Assembly (NCBI RefSeq): GCF_023078275.1 | Contig: NC_062983.1 | Span: 10,843,001-10,907,000 of the forward strand | From: Leguminivora glycinivorella | Lineage: Eukaryota > Arthropoda > Insecta > Lepidoptera > Tortricidae | Direction of reading: 5' to 3' | DNA length: 64,000 nucleotides | In this document: positions 44,486 to 54,003 of the stretch, piece by piece | Numbering within the stretch: the stretch's first letter is position 1 | How the letters are laid out: every line of letters starts with the position of its first letter | The notes under the pieces: generated by a model | The model's input: the letters and a program-made list of their open reading frames with translations, nothing else | The model's database searches: none | Told to the model about the DNA's origin: nothing | Translations under genes and position numbers: made by a program

Positions 44486-45731
44486 TTGGGTTGGTAAGAA
44501 AGTAATGAGCGAATCATAACCAATATTGTAATTTTTATTTAATTTATTATTTTAATCATTTATCAAAAATATAACGGCCTTCGTTATCTACTACTTGTCT
44601 CCATCGTTCTGGTAAAGAATGAATAGCATCGGCGAAGAAGTTCTTAGGTTTAGATTCAAAAAACTCAGCTATGTACTGTCGTAGATGGGCTTGATCATCG
44701 AACTTTTTTTCATTCAAGGCATTGCTTAGCGATCTGAACAATGCGTAATCCGTAGGTGCCAAGTCTGGAGAGTACGGTGGATGAGGTATCACTTTCCAAC
44801 CTAGCTCCAATAGCTTTAGCCGAGTCACTTTTGCAATGTGTGGGCGAGCATTGTCGTGTAAGAAAAAAACTTTAGCATGCTGTGGACGATTCTGACAGAT
44901 TTTTTGGTTTAAATTTTCAAGCTGATTATAGTATACTGATGCGGTAACAGTCATTCTACTTGGTAGGAGTTCCCAGTGAATAATACCATGAATATCCCAC
45001 CAAACGGACAGCATAACTTTTTTCGGGTGAGGCTCTGTTTTTGGTGCCTCTATTCCGATTTCGTTTGGAGCTAGCCACTGACGTTTGCGTGTGTGATTTA
45101 TATATAAGACCCATTTTTCATCTCCAGTGATAAGATGGTCCAACCAGTTGAATGTGCGGCGAAAAGACAGAAGTTGTATGCAGATATCGGCACGGCGGTT
45201 TAGTTGATCTCTATCAAGTTCGTGCGGTACCCAAACACTGTATTTGTACCTTTTTCCCAACTCGTGTAAATGTGTTTCTATGGTGACATGAGAGCAGCCT
45301 AACTCGGTAGGAAGAGTACGACTCGTTAGCCTCGGATCTCCTTCAATTAAGGTTTTTGGCGACATCAATCTTCACCGGTCGACCAGACTTAGGTTGATCT
45401 GATAATGAAAAGTCGCCACTACGAAACCGCTGGAACCATCGTTTCGCCGTGGCCTCAGACACAACTTCAGGAGCAACACGCTGACATATATTACGCACTG
45501 CTTCGGCGGCTGAATGGCCAGACTGAAATTCATATAGTAAGCAATGCCTTACATGCACTTTTAATTCGTCCATTTTCTTCCTTATATTAGCTCGGCGACA
45601 GCTAGTGAATGACTGACGAGAAACTGTGCGACTCGCCCTTTATATACTTTCGACCATAGAAGATTCTAGAACTCTCTCAAAAATTTTATGTGGAATTCAA
45701 TCGATCGCACATTACTTTCTTACCAACCCAA
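44486..45731 (-). mobile_element. mariner transposon, complete, 1246 bp
   Basis: Terminal inverted repeats TTGGGTTGGTAAGAAAGTAA and inverse, about 27 bp with one mismatch, flanked by TA at 44484-44485 and 45732-45733. One transposase gene on the minus strand fills it. Length, ends and target fit the mariner family, and the cecropia-like group is my best guess. Confidence 0.95.
44556..45573 (-). pseudogene. mariner transposase with one frameshift
   Basis: Transposase (cut-and-paste DDE/D enzyme) read right to left. The first 70-odd codons (45573-45343) form the N-terminal helix-turn-helix region. The second frame (45368-44556, 270 residues) holds the linker Trp-Val-Pro-His-Glu-Leu at residues 46-51. 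It also has the catalytic aspartates in Thr-Gly-Asp-Glu-Lys-Trp (D83) and His-Asp-Asn-Ala-Arg-Pro-His (D172), and the third 34 residues on (D207, in Ser-Pro-Asp-Leu-Ala-Pro-Thr-Asp-Tyr), so D,D34D. The two frames overlap at a run of five T (45353-45357, A on the coding strand). A one-base length change there is the simplest cause of the break. The family's usual length is about 345 residues, and both halves together match that. No other stop or gap is visible, so decay is slight. Confidence 0.93.
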
Positions 45732-45733
45732 TA

Positions 45734-45984
45734 TTATAGTATTTCTTACCTCGTCGTCGCACGTCAAAGTAAGAGAAACTTTTACGAATATAAAAATCGA
45801 TGTAGGGAACACCACACCCTTCCCCTACATCGATAGATGGCAGCACCATCTCTCTCGCTATATCATAATCCTGCAAAAGGATTCATATAGGAGGTGCAAG
45901 CACAAATTGCTCGCCCTTAGAGTAAAGTTGGTCAAAGGCGTCTAGCCTTCAGAGATAACATACACTAGAGAAATTTCGACGGGT
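45734..45984. other. No gene recognised
   Basis: Non-coding; TACATCGATAG and its inverse near 45797 and 45827 form a weak hairpin. Confidence 0.4.
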
Positions 45985-46350
45985 ACCTCGGCAGGCGGTG
46001 TAGCGGTTTATCACGTCAGCCGTGTTAGCTGGAGAACCCGGTGATTCCCGGCTTCGCCACGAGTGGGCTTGATCGCTTATTCTTTAGTGTACGGTATCTA
46101 TTTCAGTTTAGAATATAAAAATGTTGATAAAATAAAAATGCATCTGTGGCATCATAGCTCCCGAACGGGTGAACCGATTTCGATTAAGTTTTTTTTTGAT
46201 AGCTGGGTCAGTCGGGAGTGATCTTAGCCATGTTTCATAAAAATCGGTCCACTATGTCGCTGTCGAAGTTTTTATCAAAATTTTAATTTTGTGGTTAGGT
46301 TACTATTTATAGGGTTTTATTTTACATGTTTTGTTGTTTTTCTGTTAATA
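45985..46350 (+). repeat. tRNA-headed SINE with LINE-like body
   Basis: The head GTAGCGGTTTATCACG...GGAGAACCCGGTGATTCCCGG resembles degenerate A- and B-boxes. GTGGGCTTGATCGCTTATTC and TATCTATTTCAG follow, as in the arms at 41010-41210. The body (46130-46350) has CATAGCTCCCGAACGGGTGA and TCGGTCCACTATGTCGC, shared with 28336-29060 and 62180-62400. Confidence 0.65.
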
Positions 46351-46850
46351 TGTATTATAAATACGTAAAATAAACTTCTCAACTATTTACTGCATAGTAT
46401 ACGTAAAAGATTAACATACCTAAAGGTAGGTAAATGTACCTTGCAATCAAAAGTAATTTATCACGGCAACCGAAGACAATATACCTGTATGTTAGAGTTA
46501 GACTGTATCCCAGACGTCTGTACCTATTAATATACAATTAAGTATTTCGAAGTAAGCAAGGACTCGAACATATGCAGCCGAATCCGCACGTGCATGGTTA
46601 ATTCAGAATTGATAGCGCAGACGACGGGAAACTTCGCAAATAAGGCGAGAGCCTGACCGGTGGCGGCAGAGGCGAGTTGCTCAAAACGAGCCAACTGATA
46701 TAGTATTTTATTATCATTAGCAACTGGCGTTTAAGTGAGGTCAAAAAATAAGTAACAATTTGAGGTCAAGTAACAATTTGAGGCAAAGCCGAAAATTGTT
46801 AATAAAGACGCCACGAGTATTTTTTGACTCAGTTAAACACCGTTGTACCT
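46351..46850. other. No gene recognised
   Basis: Non-coding. Confidence 0.4.
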
Positions 46851-46859
46851 ATACAATAC

Positions 46860-47308
46860 TTTTTTTACGACCATGCACTTAGTTTTTAATAGTTCTTTAG
46901 GATAACTTTCGTGAAATTCACACCGTTTCCTCCTGTATTTTGACACAAACGTTTGCACTGTCAGCGCAACTGTCCAAAGCCATCCCGCGCATGCGCGCAG
47001 TATCGTTTTAACAATGCGTTGCCATGGTTACAGAGCCAAACAATGCGTTTTCAGTTTTTTCGTTACTGCGCGCATGCGCGGAAAGCTGTCGGACGCTGGC
47101 TTTGGTCAATAGACTTTTATGTAGGTTAAAAATCTATTCACTACCCTGTAAATGGCGAATAACAGTTCGGGAGTAGAAAAATTACTTTTTCTACTACCAT
47201 GCACTTACTTTTGAATAGTTTTCTAGAATAACTTTCGTGAAATTCGCACTGTGTCCTGTATTTTGACGCATCGGCCTCCCCTCTGTTCCTGCACTCACCC
47301 TGTCGCAC
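46860..47308. repeat. Local tandem duplication containing the LTR-element target
   Basis: CCATGCACTTA...AATAACTTTCGTGAAATTC...CTGTATTTTGAC occurs at 46871 and 47199. The TTTATGTAGG...TGTAAATGGCGAATAACA phrase at 47117 recurs at 52646 beyond the retroelement. So two units of a roughly 340-bp repeat existed here and the LTR element entered the second. CCGCGCATGCGCGCAG and its inverse flank the middle of unit 1. Confidence 0.7.
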
Positions 47309-47572
47309 TGTTATATGCAGCGCCAGCAATTAGAATTTAAGTAGGTAACACGCGTGAACTACTTACGCCGCACAGATTACGTCATTGCATTATTTTATAA
47401 AAGCATGTATCTAAGAAAATTAGTCTAGTCTAGTGAGTAACGTCTAGCTGTTTAATTAGCTCTTAAAATCTTTGTAATATTTAGTGGTGTTGTACGGTAT
47501 AATAAATAAGTGGTGTAAATTGAATTTTGAGTTTTGTTTGGAAGAGACTCCCCCGGAAGCTGCCCTATAACA
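47309..47572 (+). repeat. 5' LTR
   Basis: 264 bp, TG...CA ends. It contains GTAATATTTAGTGGTG and a downstream AATAAATAAG possible polyadenylation signal. It differs from the 3' LTR at one base (CTTTGTAAT against CCTTGTAAT) and by lacking ACT near the end. Confidence 0.95.
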
Positions 47573-47575
47573 AAT

Positions 47576-47592
47576 TGGTGGCAGCGGTGGGA
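47576..47592 (+). promoter_or_regulatory. Primer binding site, tRNA-Leu type
   Basis: TGGTGGCAGCGGTGGGA begins three bases after the LTR. Its complement equals the 3' end of a tRNA-Leu (AAG-type) with CCA, from my memory of eukaryotic tRNA-Leu 3' ends. A check against this species' tRNA set would settle it. Confidence 0.75.
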
Positions 47593-47649
47593 TAACGCAA
47601 AGAGACAACTCGTAGAGTCGCGTCGCGTTATTCCGAATCCAAGGCCAGC

Positions 47650-47860
47650 TTCCAGATCGACGGTTAGTCTCAGCCTCTCGCTGAGCCCGCATCATAACGA
47701 GATCGACGGTCAGCCTTAGCATCTCCGCCAAGCCCGCATCTCAGCCCCGGATCGACGGTCAGCCTCAGCATCCTTGCTGAGCCCGCATTCGGAACACCCC
47801 CGTTCAGCCCACACCAGGTCGACGATCAGCCTCGTACACAGACGAGCCCGCACCACACCT
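47650..47860 (+). repeat. Degenerate tandem repeats in the retroelement leader
   Basis: GATCGACGGTnAGnCTnAGC followed by a (C/A)TnGCnnAGCCCGCAT phrase occurs at about 47655, 47701, 47751 and, weaker, 47818. Non-coding leader; a role in RNA packaging is possible but not shown. Confidence 0.75.
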
Positions 47861-48121
47861 AACGCAACGCTTCACGGCAAAACCTCAAAGCATCCAGTTA
47901 CTGACATCGCCAAGGATGTTCCTGCGCCTAATCATCTTCCTGTGAGTCAATTTCATTATTATCAGTGAAAGTACTTAAGTTTCAAAAGAAAACCAAGTTC
48001 AAGTGAATAAGTGCTCAACGTATACTCGCCGTTAAACTTAATTTTACATAATTTAATTAGTACTTACCTATATCTATAATTTAAGACTACACCTGTTGTC
48101 CTGTACGCATAACTAACTTTA

Positions 48122-49207
48122 ATGTCATTAGTGAAAGAAGAACAATCTGAGGACAAATTCAAGTCTGAAAAATCGAGTTCGTTTTCCACAGATAGTTCAT
48201 CTGACACCGAAAACGAAATTAAACAAGTTCCAGAAATTTCCAAAATCAAAATGAGTGACAAAGTAACTCTATCTGTTTTGACCAAATTCATCAAACCCTA
48301 TAACGGGGATCGCGAATCACTTCCGGCGTTTTTAACAAATTGCGAAAACGCCATAAGCCTAGCCAGTACAGAACAACAGAATGTATTATGTAAATATATT
48401 GTGTCACAATTAGAAGGCAAAGCTCAACTAGCGTGTTGCCTAAAAACCTTCACATCATGGGCCGAAATAAAATCCTTTCTTAAAACTACATTTGGTGAAA
48501 AGAAACATTCCATACATTTACTTTTAGAACTTCAAAAATGTAAGCAACTTATTACTGAATCAGTCACAGATTATTCGCTGCGCGTCGAGTCATGTTTAAC
48601 TAGAATTTTAGCCGATATTCAATACTCTTGTCAAGATGCAAAACAACTGCCGGGTCGCATAGCCGCCATGGAAGATCTTGCCCTTAATACCTTCCTTCTC
48701 GGTCTAAACCCCGATTTCTCACACATTGTCCGAAGTCAAAACCCTTCTACCCTTAATGAAGGAATCAGTTACGCGATTGAGGAAGAAAAGATATTTAATC
48801 TTAACCGTAGCACTCTTAAAACACCTAAAACATGCAACGTCTGTCGCAAACCGGGCCATACCTCATCTGAATGTTTCCATTCTAAAAAGGAACGTTATTC
48901 CTACTACATAAAACCTCGTCAGCATCCCGATTCTTTCAACAGGCCCCCTACAAACTCAGATTATCCTCCAAATCAATTCCCAAATAAACCAAAGGTCTGT
49001 GCCTATTGTAAAAATGTAGGACATACAATAAATGAGTGTCGCAAGAGACAATACATTAATAATATGCGCCTTAACGGCGGCGGCGCTTCAAATTTCGCGT
49101 CAGCAGCTAATGCCGGTGCTCAAAGTTCAAACACACCGGGTAACCAGGTCAATACGCATTATTGCGAAGTGCAATTAGAAACTAATTATGATGATCATTT
49201 AAACTAA
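48122..49207 (+). CDS. gag: gag-like polyprotein, two zinc knuckles
   Basis: 361 residues with no internal stop. Structural protein that would form the virus-like particle and bind the RNA. The N-terminus is acidic and serine-rich (to about residue 40), and a capsid-like helical region follows. Two CCHC zinc knuckles start at residue 238 (Cys-Asn-Val-Cys...His...Cys) and residue 293 (Cys-Ala-Tyr-Cys...His...Cys). The start chosen is the first ATG of the frame; an ATG at 48251, before Ser-Asp-Lys, could also serve. The protease frame begins 77 bases downstream in another phase, so expression of pol would need frameshifting or a separate route. It looks intact, in contrast to the genes after it. 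Classic errantivirus Gag often lacks such knuckles, so this may be a related but distinct gypsy clade. Confidence 0.85.
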   Translation: MSLVKEEQSEDKFKSEKSSSFSTDSSSDTENEIKQVPEISKIKMSDKVTLSVLTKFIKPYNGDRESLPAFLTNCENAISLASTEQQNVLCKYIVSQLEGKAQLACCLKTFTSWAEIKSFLKTTFGEKKHSIHLLLELQKCKQLITESVTDYSLRVESCLTRILADIQYSCQDAKQLPGRIAAMEDLALNTFLLGLNPDFSHIVRSQNPSTLNEGISYAIEEEKIFNLNRSTLKTPKTCNVCRKPGHTSSECFHSKKERYSYYIKPRQHPDSFNRPPTNSDYPPNQFPNKPKVCAYCKNVGHTINECRKRQYINNMRLNGGGASNFASAANAGAQSSNTPGNQVNTHYCEVQLETNYDDHLN

Positions 49208-49284
49208 ATAAGATCCCGGTCGCGTGTCTGCCGAGATCACCTTCATTAAAGGACACGACCACTGTCTCTCGCTGTTTCCCAAAT

Positions 49285-50343
49285 TTGTATACCAATCTCA
49301 CATCTCCTGAAAATCGGAGTCTTACTATTCCTTATTCATCTCAACCACATAGAATGCAGTTGAGTCTTACTAAACCCAATACCAAGCCTACATCTCCACA
49401 AACTCGGAGTCCTACTATTCCTTATTCATCTCAACCACATAGAATGCAGTTGAGTCATACTAAATCTAATACCAAGCCTACATCTCCACAAATTCGGAGT
49501 CCTACTATTCCTTATTCATCTCAACCACATAGAATGCAGTTGAGTCTTACTAAATCCAATACCAAGCCTACATCTCCACAAATTCGGAGTCCTACTATTC
49601 CTTATTCATCTCAACCACATAGAATGCAGTTGAGTCTTACTAAATCCAATGCTAAGCTTACATCACCACAAATTCGGAGTCCTACTATTCCTTGTTCATC
49701 TCAACCACACAGACTGCAGTTGAGTCGTTCTAAATCTCATGACAATCTCACACCTCCTTCCAAAGGGAGTCCTACTTCCCAGTCTCTATTGAACCTTAAC
49801 GTAAACAAACTAAGCCTTTCCTCATCTTTAGAATCAATACCTAAATTATCTCTCACTGAATCAAGCACAAAAATGCCCACCAAGTCTAAGAAAGAACCTG
49901 CCCCTGCTCTTCACAATACCGTATCTGAAATACCATGTTACGAAATTCATTCATTGAAAAAGGGGATATCTTTGCCTTACACATACTTGACGATGTCTGA
50001 TTCTGAACAACCTCTCTGTTTCCTTATCGACACAGGCGCTAGTGTCAGTATTATAAAATACTCCAGTTTCAAAGAAAAACCATGCCTTTCCTCTGAGATT
50101 ATTAAACTTAAAGGAATAAACGACACAGACTCTTATTGTGAAACACTAGGGTCCTCACAATTACAATTCCCTCTCCTAGATGATACTATTTCATACAAGT
50201 TTCACGGCATTAAAGACGAAGTCAATCTCAAATATGACGGCATTATAGGTAACGATTTCCTAAAATTCTTCACATGCAACATAGATTATAGAACTAACAC
50301 TCTGTCCCTCAGTACAGGGCCACACTTTACAAATCCATTTTAA
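49285..50343 (+). CDS. Repeat-rich protein with retroviral-type aspartic protease
   Basis: 352 codons from an ATG, no internal stop. Residues about 5-160 are five to six copies of a 30-residue unit rich in Ser, Pro, Thr and Gln (consensus core Pro-Tyr-Ser-Ser-Gln-Pro-His-Arg-Met-Gln-Leu). The C-terminal part has Leu-Ile-Asp-Thr-Gly-Ala-Ser with the catalytic Asp at residue 249 (50029-50031), and Ile-Ile-Gly-Asn-Asp-Phe-Leu, the flap-side block of clan AA proteases. It ends at 50341-50343. The next RT segment is readable in another phase from about 50355, so a small indel or a normal phase change separates the two. The protease would cut Gag and Gag-Pol. The repeat domain before it is unusual for the group. 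Confidence 0.8.
   Translation: MYTNLTSPENRSLTIPYSSQPHRMQLSLTKPNTKPTSPQTRSPTIPYSSQPHRMQLSHTKSNTKPTSPQIRSPTIPYSSQPHRMQLSLTKSNTKPTSPQIRSPTIPYSSQPHRMQLSLTKSNAKLTSPQIRSPTIPCSSQPHRLQLSRSKSHDNLTPPSKGSPTSQSLLNLNVNKLSLSSSLESIPKLSLTESSTKMPTKSKKEPAPALHNTVSEIPCYEIHSLKKGISLPYTYLTMSDSEQPLCFLIDTGASVSIIKYSSFKEKPCLSSEIIKLKGINDTDSYCETLGSSQLQFPLLDDTISYKFHGIKDEVNLKYDGIIGNDFLKFFTCNIDYRTNTLSLSTGPHFTNPF
49299..49775 (+). repeat. 90-bp coding tandem repeats
   Basis: Units start at about 49299, 49389, 49479, 49569, 49659 and a degraded one at 49749. Each contains CGGAGTCCTACTATTCCTTA or a close variant and CATAGAATGCAGTTGAGTC. The middle three are almost identical, pointing to recent expansion. Confidence 0.93.
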
Positions 50344-50354
50344 TCAACAATCTT

Positions 50355-51064
50355 ACATAATCCCATCTCGATCCGAAGGCGTAATTGAATGTGTTATTTC
50401 CAATCCAGATTCTGAACTCGCGGGTATCAAAGAGGGCCTCATTTTAGATCACAAGCTCAAAGACGGTGTTTACTTAGCCAATTGTATAGTTACTATAAAA
50501 TGCAACAAACGCGCCAACGTATCTATTTTAAATACTACCGACTCTTCAATCGAAATTAAAGAATGTAATGTCACTATTACTCCTATAGATTACTCCGCTC
50601 TTATGAGTGACTCATCAGAACACACTACTTGTGTAAACAATGTAACCTCAGGTCAGTCCAATCGTATTCAGCGCGTGTTAGACCTCATACGTCACGAACA
50701 TTTGAACCCAGAAGAGAGAAAGTCACTACTACAATGTTGCAGTAAATACGCAGATATATTTTACCTCGAAGGGGATTCCTTGACTCATACCCCAGCTCTG
50801 AAACATTCCATTAACACAGGCAACGCTGCGCCTATCAATGCTAAGTCCTACAGGTTCCCAGAATGTCATCGACAAGAAGTTGATAAGCAAATTAAGAAAA
50901 TGCTAGACCAAAACATTATCAAACCCTCTATATCTCCCTGGAGTGCACCAGTCTGGATCGTCCCTAAAAAAATCGACGCCTCAGGTCAAAGAAAATGGCG
51001 CATCGTAATCGATTACAGGCGCCTGAATGACGTCACGGTAACCGAAGTTTATCCAATTACCTAG
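50355..51064 (+). pseudogene. Truncated reverse transcriptase, N-terminal part only
   Basis: Readable from about 50355 and continuing through 50603 to a stop at 51062-51064. The C-terminal half holds the entry to a gypsy-type RT: Tyr-Arg-Phe-Pro, then Ile-Ile-Lys-Pro-Ser-Ile-Ser-Pro-Trp-Ser-Ala-Pro-Val (50926-50950) and Trp-Arg-Ile-Val-Ile-Asp-Tyr-Arg-Arg-Leu-Asn-Asp (50995-51030). Similarity stops right after the Tyr-Pro-Ile-Thr step. The catalytic Tyr-x-Asp-Asp block, RNase H and integrase are gone: from 51061 the sequence already reads as env in another phase. So an internal deletion of roughly the last 900 or more codons of pol is inferred. This copy could only move with enzymes from elsewhere. 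Confidence 0.88.
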
Positions 51065-51612
51065 ATTCTGTCTTGAATGCAATTTTACTTTCCAAAATGA
51101 ATATTTTACACCCCTCAGTCCTCTCACCCGTTAACTTATATAAAGAATTATTAAAAAATAATATCAATTTTAATCATAACTTAGATTTTCCTGTTCCAAT
51201 AACTTTAGAAAACATACCCACTATAATTAACATTTCTAAATTAACTACTTACTATTTTAACCGAAAGCTAGTTTCTGTTTTAAGTATCCCATTGATTTAT
51301 CCCGAAAAATACACCATTTATAAAGCTCTCCCTTTGCCTATACCTCACGAAGTAGAAAATCCTAACAATTTCTCTCTCATACACCCTTCTAGCTCTTTCA
51401 TGGCGATAACCGATGATAAGTTACATTACGCACTATTTGAAAATCTAGATACATGTACCACAGTCAGTAGCGAATATTCCATTTGCCCGTTAATAACTAT
51501 TTACTCTAGCATAAACAACCCATGTTGTGAAATACGACTTTTTACTGAAGTATCGAAATCTTTACCCAAAGAATGTGATTCTAAATTGATTGAATTGTTA
51601 TTAAATTGACTT
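51061..51612 (+). pseudogene. env-like (F-type) fragment
   Basis: The frame runs from 51061 to the stop at 51607-51609. Blocks such as Ile-Leu-His-Pro-Ser near 51103 and the spaced cysteines toward 51530 recall the membrane-proximal ectodomain of errantivirus env, related to baculovirus F protein. It lacks a signal peptide, a cleavage site and a fusion peptide because the 5' part was deleted with pol. Just after the stop the reading continues in another phase (from about 51610, Trp-His-Val block), so a frameshift is present. I regard it as non-functional. Confidence 0.65.
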
Positions 51613-51867
51613 GGCATGTCCTAAATAACAATAAATGTATTTATATAACCAAAACCTCACCTTAATGTAAAATGTAATGATAAATGATAATATAAAAAAA
51701 AAAGCTATATTTGGCACTGGTATTTTAAAATTAAGATACGATTTGTATTGGATACTCCAAAGCTATCAGTACCTCTAAAAATGTATTGATCCCAATAATA
51801 TGCGATCAGATTTCAATGTCATAGAAGATGACTGCTGTAAGGTAAGAAAGGAAAGTTCAATAATACA

Positions 51868-52236
51868 GTACCCGTACTAACACCCGTCACCCTCAGTAAT
51901 ATAAATCTCGACTCTTTAAAATCCGCATCTCATGAACTAGACAGTTTAGAAAATGACATAGATAACTTACAGCAGCAATCTCACCTTACGAAATATGGTA
52001 GATACATACTATTCAGTGTTACCTTATCTTTAGTTGGTTTTATGATGCTAAGCTTTATATTTAAGTGTTTCAAGTGTTATTATATTAATGGTAATTATAA
52101 GCGTTCAGCATCTAACTATTGTATTCAAATATTTAACCAGCGTAATAATGAAAGCAAAAGTAAACCTCATAATAATGTTAACTCCATCGAAACGACAGAA
52201 ATTTCCTTTGTACTCAGCTTCATCTATTTGAGATAA
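51868..52236 (+). pseudogene. env-like C-terminal piece with membrane anchor
   Basis: Open in one phase from about 51868 to the stop at 52234-52236. An amphipathic, leucine-spaced stretch (about 51893-51985) leads to a hydrophobic segment of about 20 residues (about 52003-52065) and then a short cytoplasmic tail with a Cys-Phe-Lys-Cys motif. Position and order fit the transmembrane end of the env gene. It is separated from the preceding env piece by about 260 bp of decayed sequence with several stops. Confidence 0.6.
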
Positions 52237-52249
52237 AGCTTCGTCTTAT

Positions 52250-52258
52250 CGGGGGGGC
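52250..52258 (+). promoter_or_regulatory. Polypurine-like tract
   Basis: CGGGGGGGC directly precedes the 3' LTR, where plus-strand DNA synthesis would be primed. The tract is short and all G. Confidence 0.55.
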
Positions 52259-52525
52259 TGTTATATGCAGCGCCAGCAATTAGAATTTAAGTAGGTAACA
52301 CGCGTGAACTACTTACGCCGCACAGATTACGTCATTGCATTATTTTATAAAAGCATGTATCTAAGAAAATTAGTCTAGTCTAGTGAGTAACGTCTAGCTG
52401 TTTAATTAGCTCTTAAAATCCTTGTAATATTTAGTGGTGTTGTACGGTATAATAAATAAGTGGTGTAAATTGAATTTTGAGTTTTGTTTGGAAGAGACTC
52501 CCCCGGAAGCTGCCCTACTATAACA
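52259..52525 (+). repeat. 3' LTR
   Basis: 267 bp, near-identical to the 5' LTR; the GCAC target duplication follows. Confidence 0.95.
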
Positions 52526-52529
52526 GCAC

Positions 52530-53696
52530 GCACTCCCCCGGCGCCCCGCACACCTGCGCTATATCCATTAAAGGCTTCCTAACAATACTTTGAGAGCTAT
52601 ATCGTATGCGTGGGTGCGCGAGGCGCCGGTCCCCGGCTGGTATCTTTTATGTAGGGTTTTAAATATGTATGCACAACACTGTAAATGACGAATAACACTA
52701 CGGGAGTAGAGAAAGGTAAGGTTTGTGTGGGATCCCAAATAAGATATAAGAGATTGTGAAGCCTTGGCTGTGAGCCCTTGAGTAATGTGAATGTGTATTG
52801 TTAATTGGCAGCGAGCCCTCGATGTAATATTGAGAAATAAACATTGTAACTACCTTTTAGCCTGTGCATTATTTACGAGGTATATAACAGTATAATAGTT
52901 TCCATCATTACTTAACCTGTTACTAACCCCCTTTCTTACATTATGTATCACGCCTAATCTTCATTATACGTGCATGTATTGGACTACGAGTGTCATTTAA
53001 CTCACCTCATCCACGACCCCAAGATATTCTGTCCACCCTTACATGCGTGGACAAGTAGTATGATATGAAAGTTACAATAAAATCAAACCTTAAGGAATAA
53101 TATGTGGAAAAATAACAAGATTTGGTTAAATCAGTTTTAATTTGTTGTATTTTCTTACCTCAAAATGGAAAAACAGAACCCTTATAGGATCACTGTCCGT
53201 CTGTCACATTGTTGCTTAGTATCAATCAATAAGTTAACTTCTCGCCGATCGCTGCCGGTAAGGCCACTACCCTTTTCTAAAGAGATTCTATCAGTGTGCG
53301 CCAGTTGAAATCAATTTATTTTGAGGGATACTAAGGTCACAGACACCAATCTGTGTTGCTGACACATAACCTTACCCTTTTGTAAGGACATAAGGTTAAG
53401 ACGAAAAGGGATGGCTGCTCTTTGGAGAAATTATGAATGAATTTATTGATAAATTCGCCATGCACTTTGCAGCTGATAGTGTAGGAGGATATAAATGAAA
53501 ATATTTGCCTTAGTCTTAAGGAAATGCCAAGACTTGTTTAGTTCTTACTTACCCATCACATGTCCGAAGTGCCGTTACCTGAACCTTGTGCATCAATATT
53601 ATCTTTCAGCATTAGAGGAATTAATTAAACTGTATAAACAACTGTCAGGGTCAAAGTTACGACGATACATTTGGCATTCCAAGCCTAACCGGTCCT
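52530..53696. other. No gene recognised; possible solo-LTR-like stretch
   Basis: 52640-52715 is the second half of the target's tandem repeat. About 52728-52890 starts TGTGGGATCC, has AATAAA and ends TATAACA, which could be a solo LTR, but no target duplication is visible. The remainder is AT-rich and unassigned. Confidence 0.35.
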
Positions 53697-54003
53697 TAAA
53701 GCTCGGCCACACACGCGCGTTTTGATAGCGCAGGCGGAGCGTCAGCGGAGCGCAACGATAGCGGTGCGCCGGACGAACGCTGGCGTTGCGCCCAGCGGAC
53801 GCCGGCGGGAACTAACGAGCGCGGATTGCGAGCGGAATGCGAGCGGAACGCCAGCGTTCCGCCGGCGCACCGCTATCATTGCGCTCCGCTGACGCTACTG
53901 TTAGAGTAAAAACACCAGGATACCACTATTAATTATACAGTTTATTAAACGGAATCTCAAAATACAAGTTCAATGACAAGCTATCTTCAAGTGACGCCCT
54001 GAG

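Larger units (their letters stand above)
47309..52525 (+). mobile_element. Defective errantivirus-like LTR retroelement, GCAC TSD
   Basis: A 5217-bp element between 4-bp repeats GCAC (47305-47308 and 52526-52529). LTRs TGTTATATGC...TATAACA, a tRNA primer site, gag, protease, a stub of RT, then two env-like pieces. The order gag-pro-RT-env and the baculovirus-F-like env fit the insect errantivirus/gypsy group. Most of RT, all RNase H and integrase, and the 5' part of env are missing, so the copy cannot be autonomous. The LTRs differ by one substitution and one 3-bp indel, implying recent insertion. Confidence 0.9.

Noticed and set aside
52728..52890. Solo LTR
   Set aside because: TG...CA-like ends and AATAAA are present, but no target duplication and no second copy in the window; kept only as a possibility.
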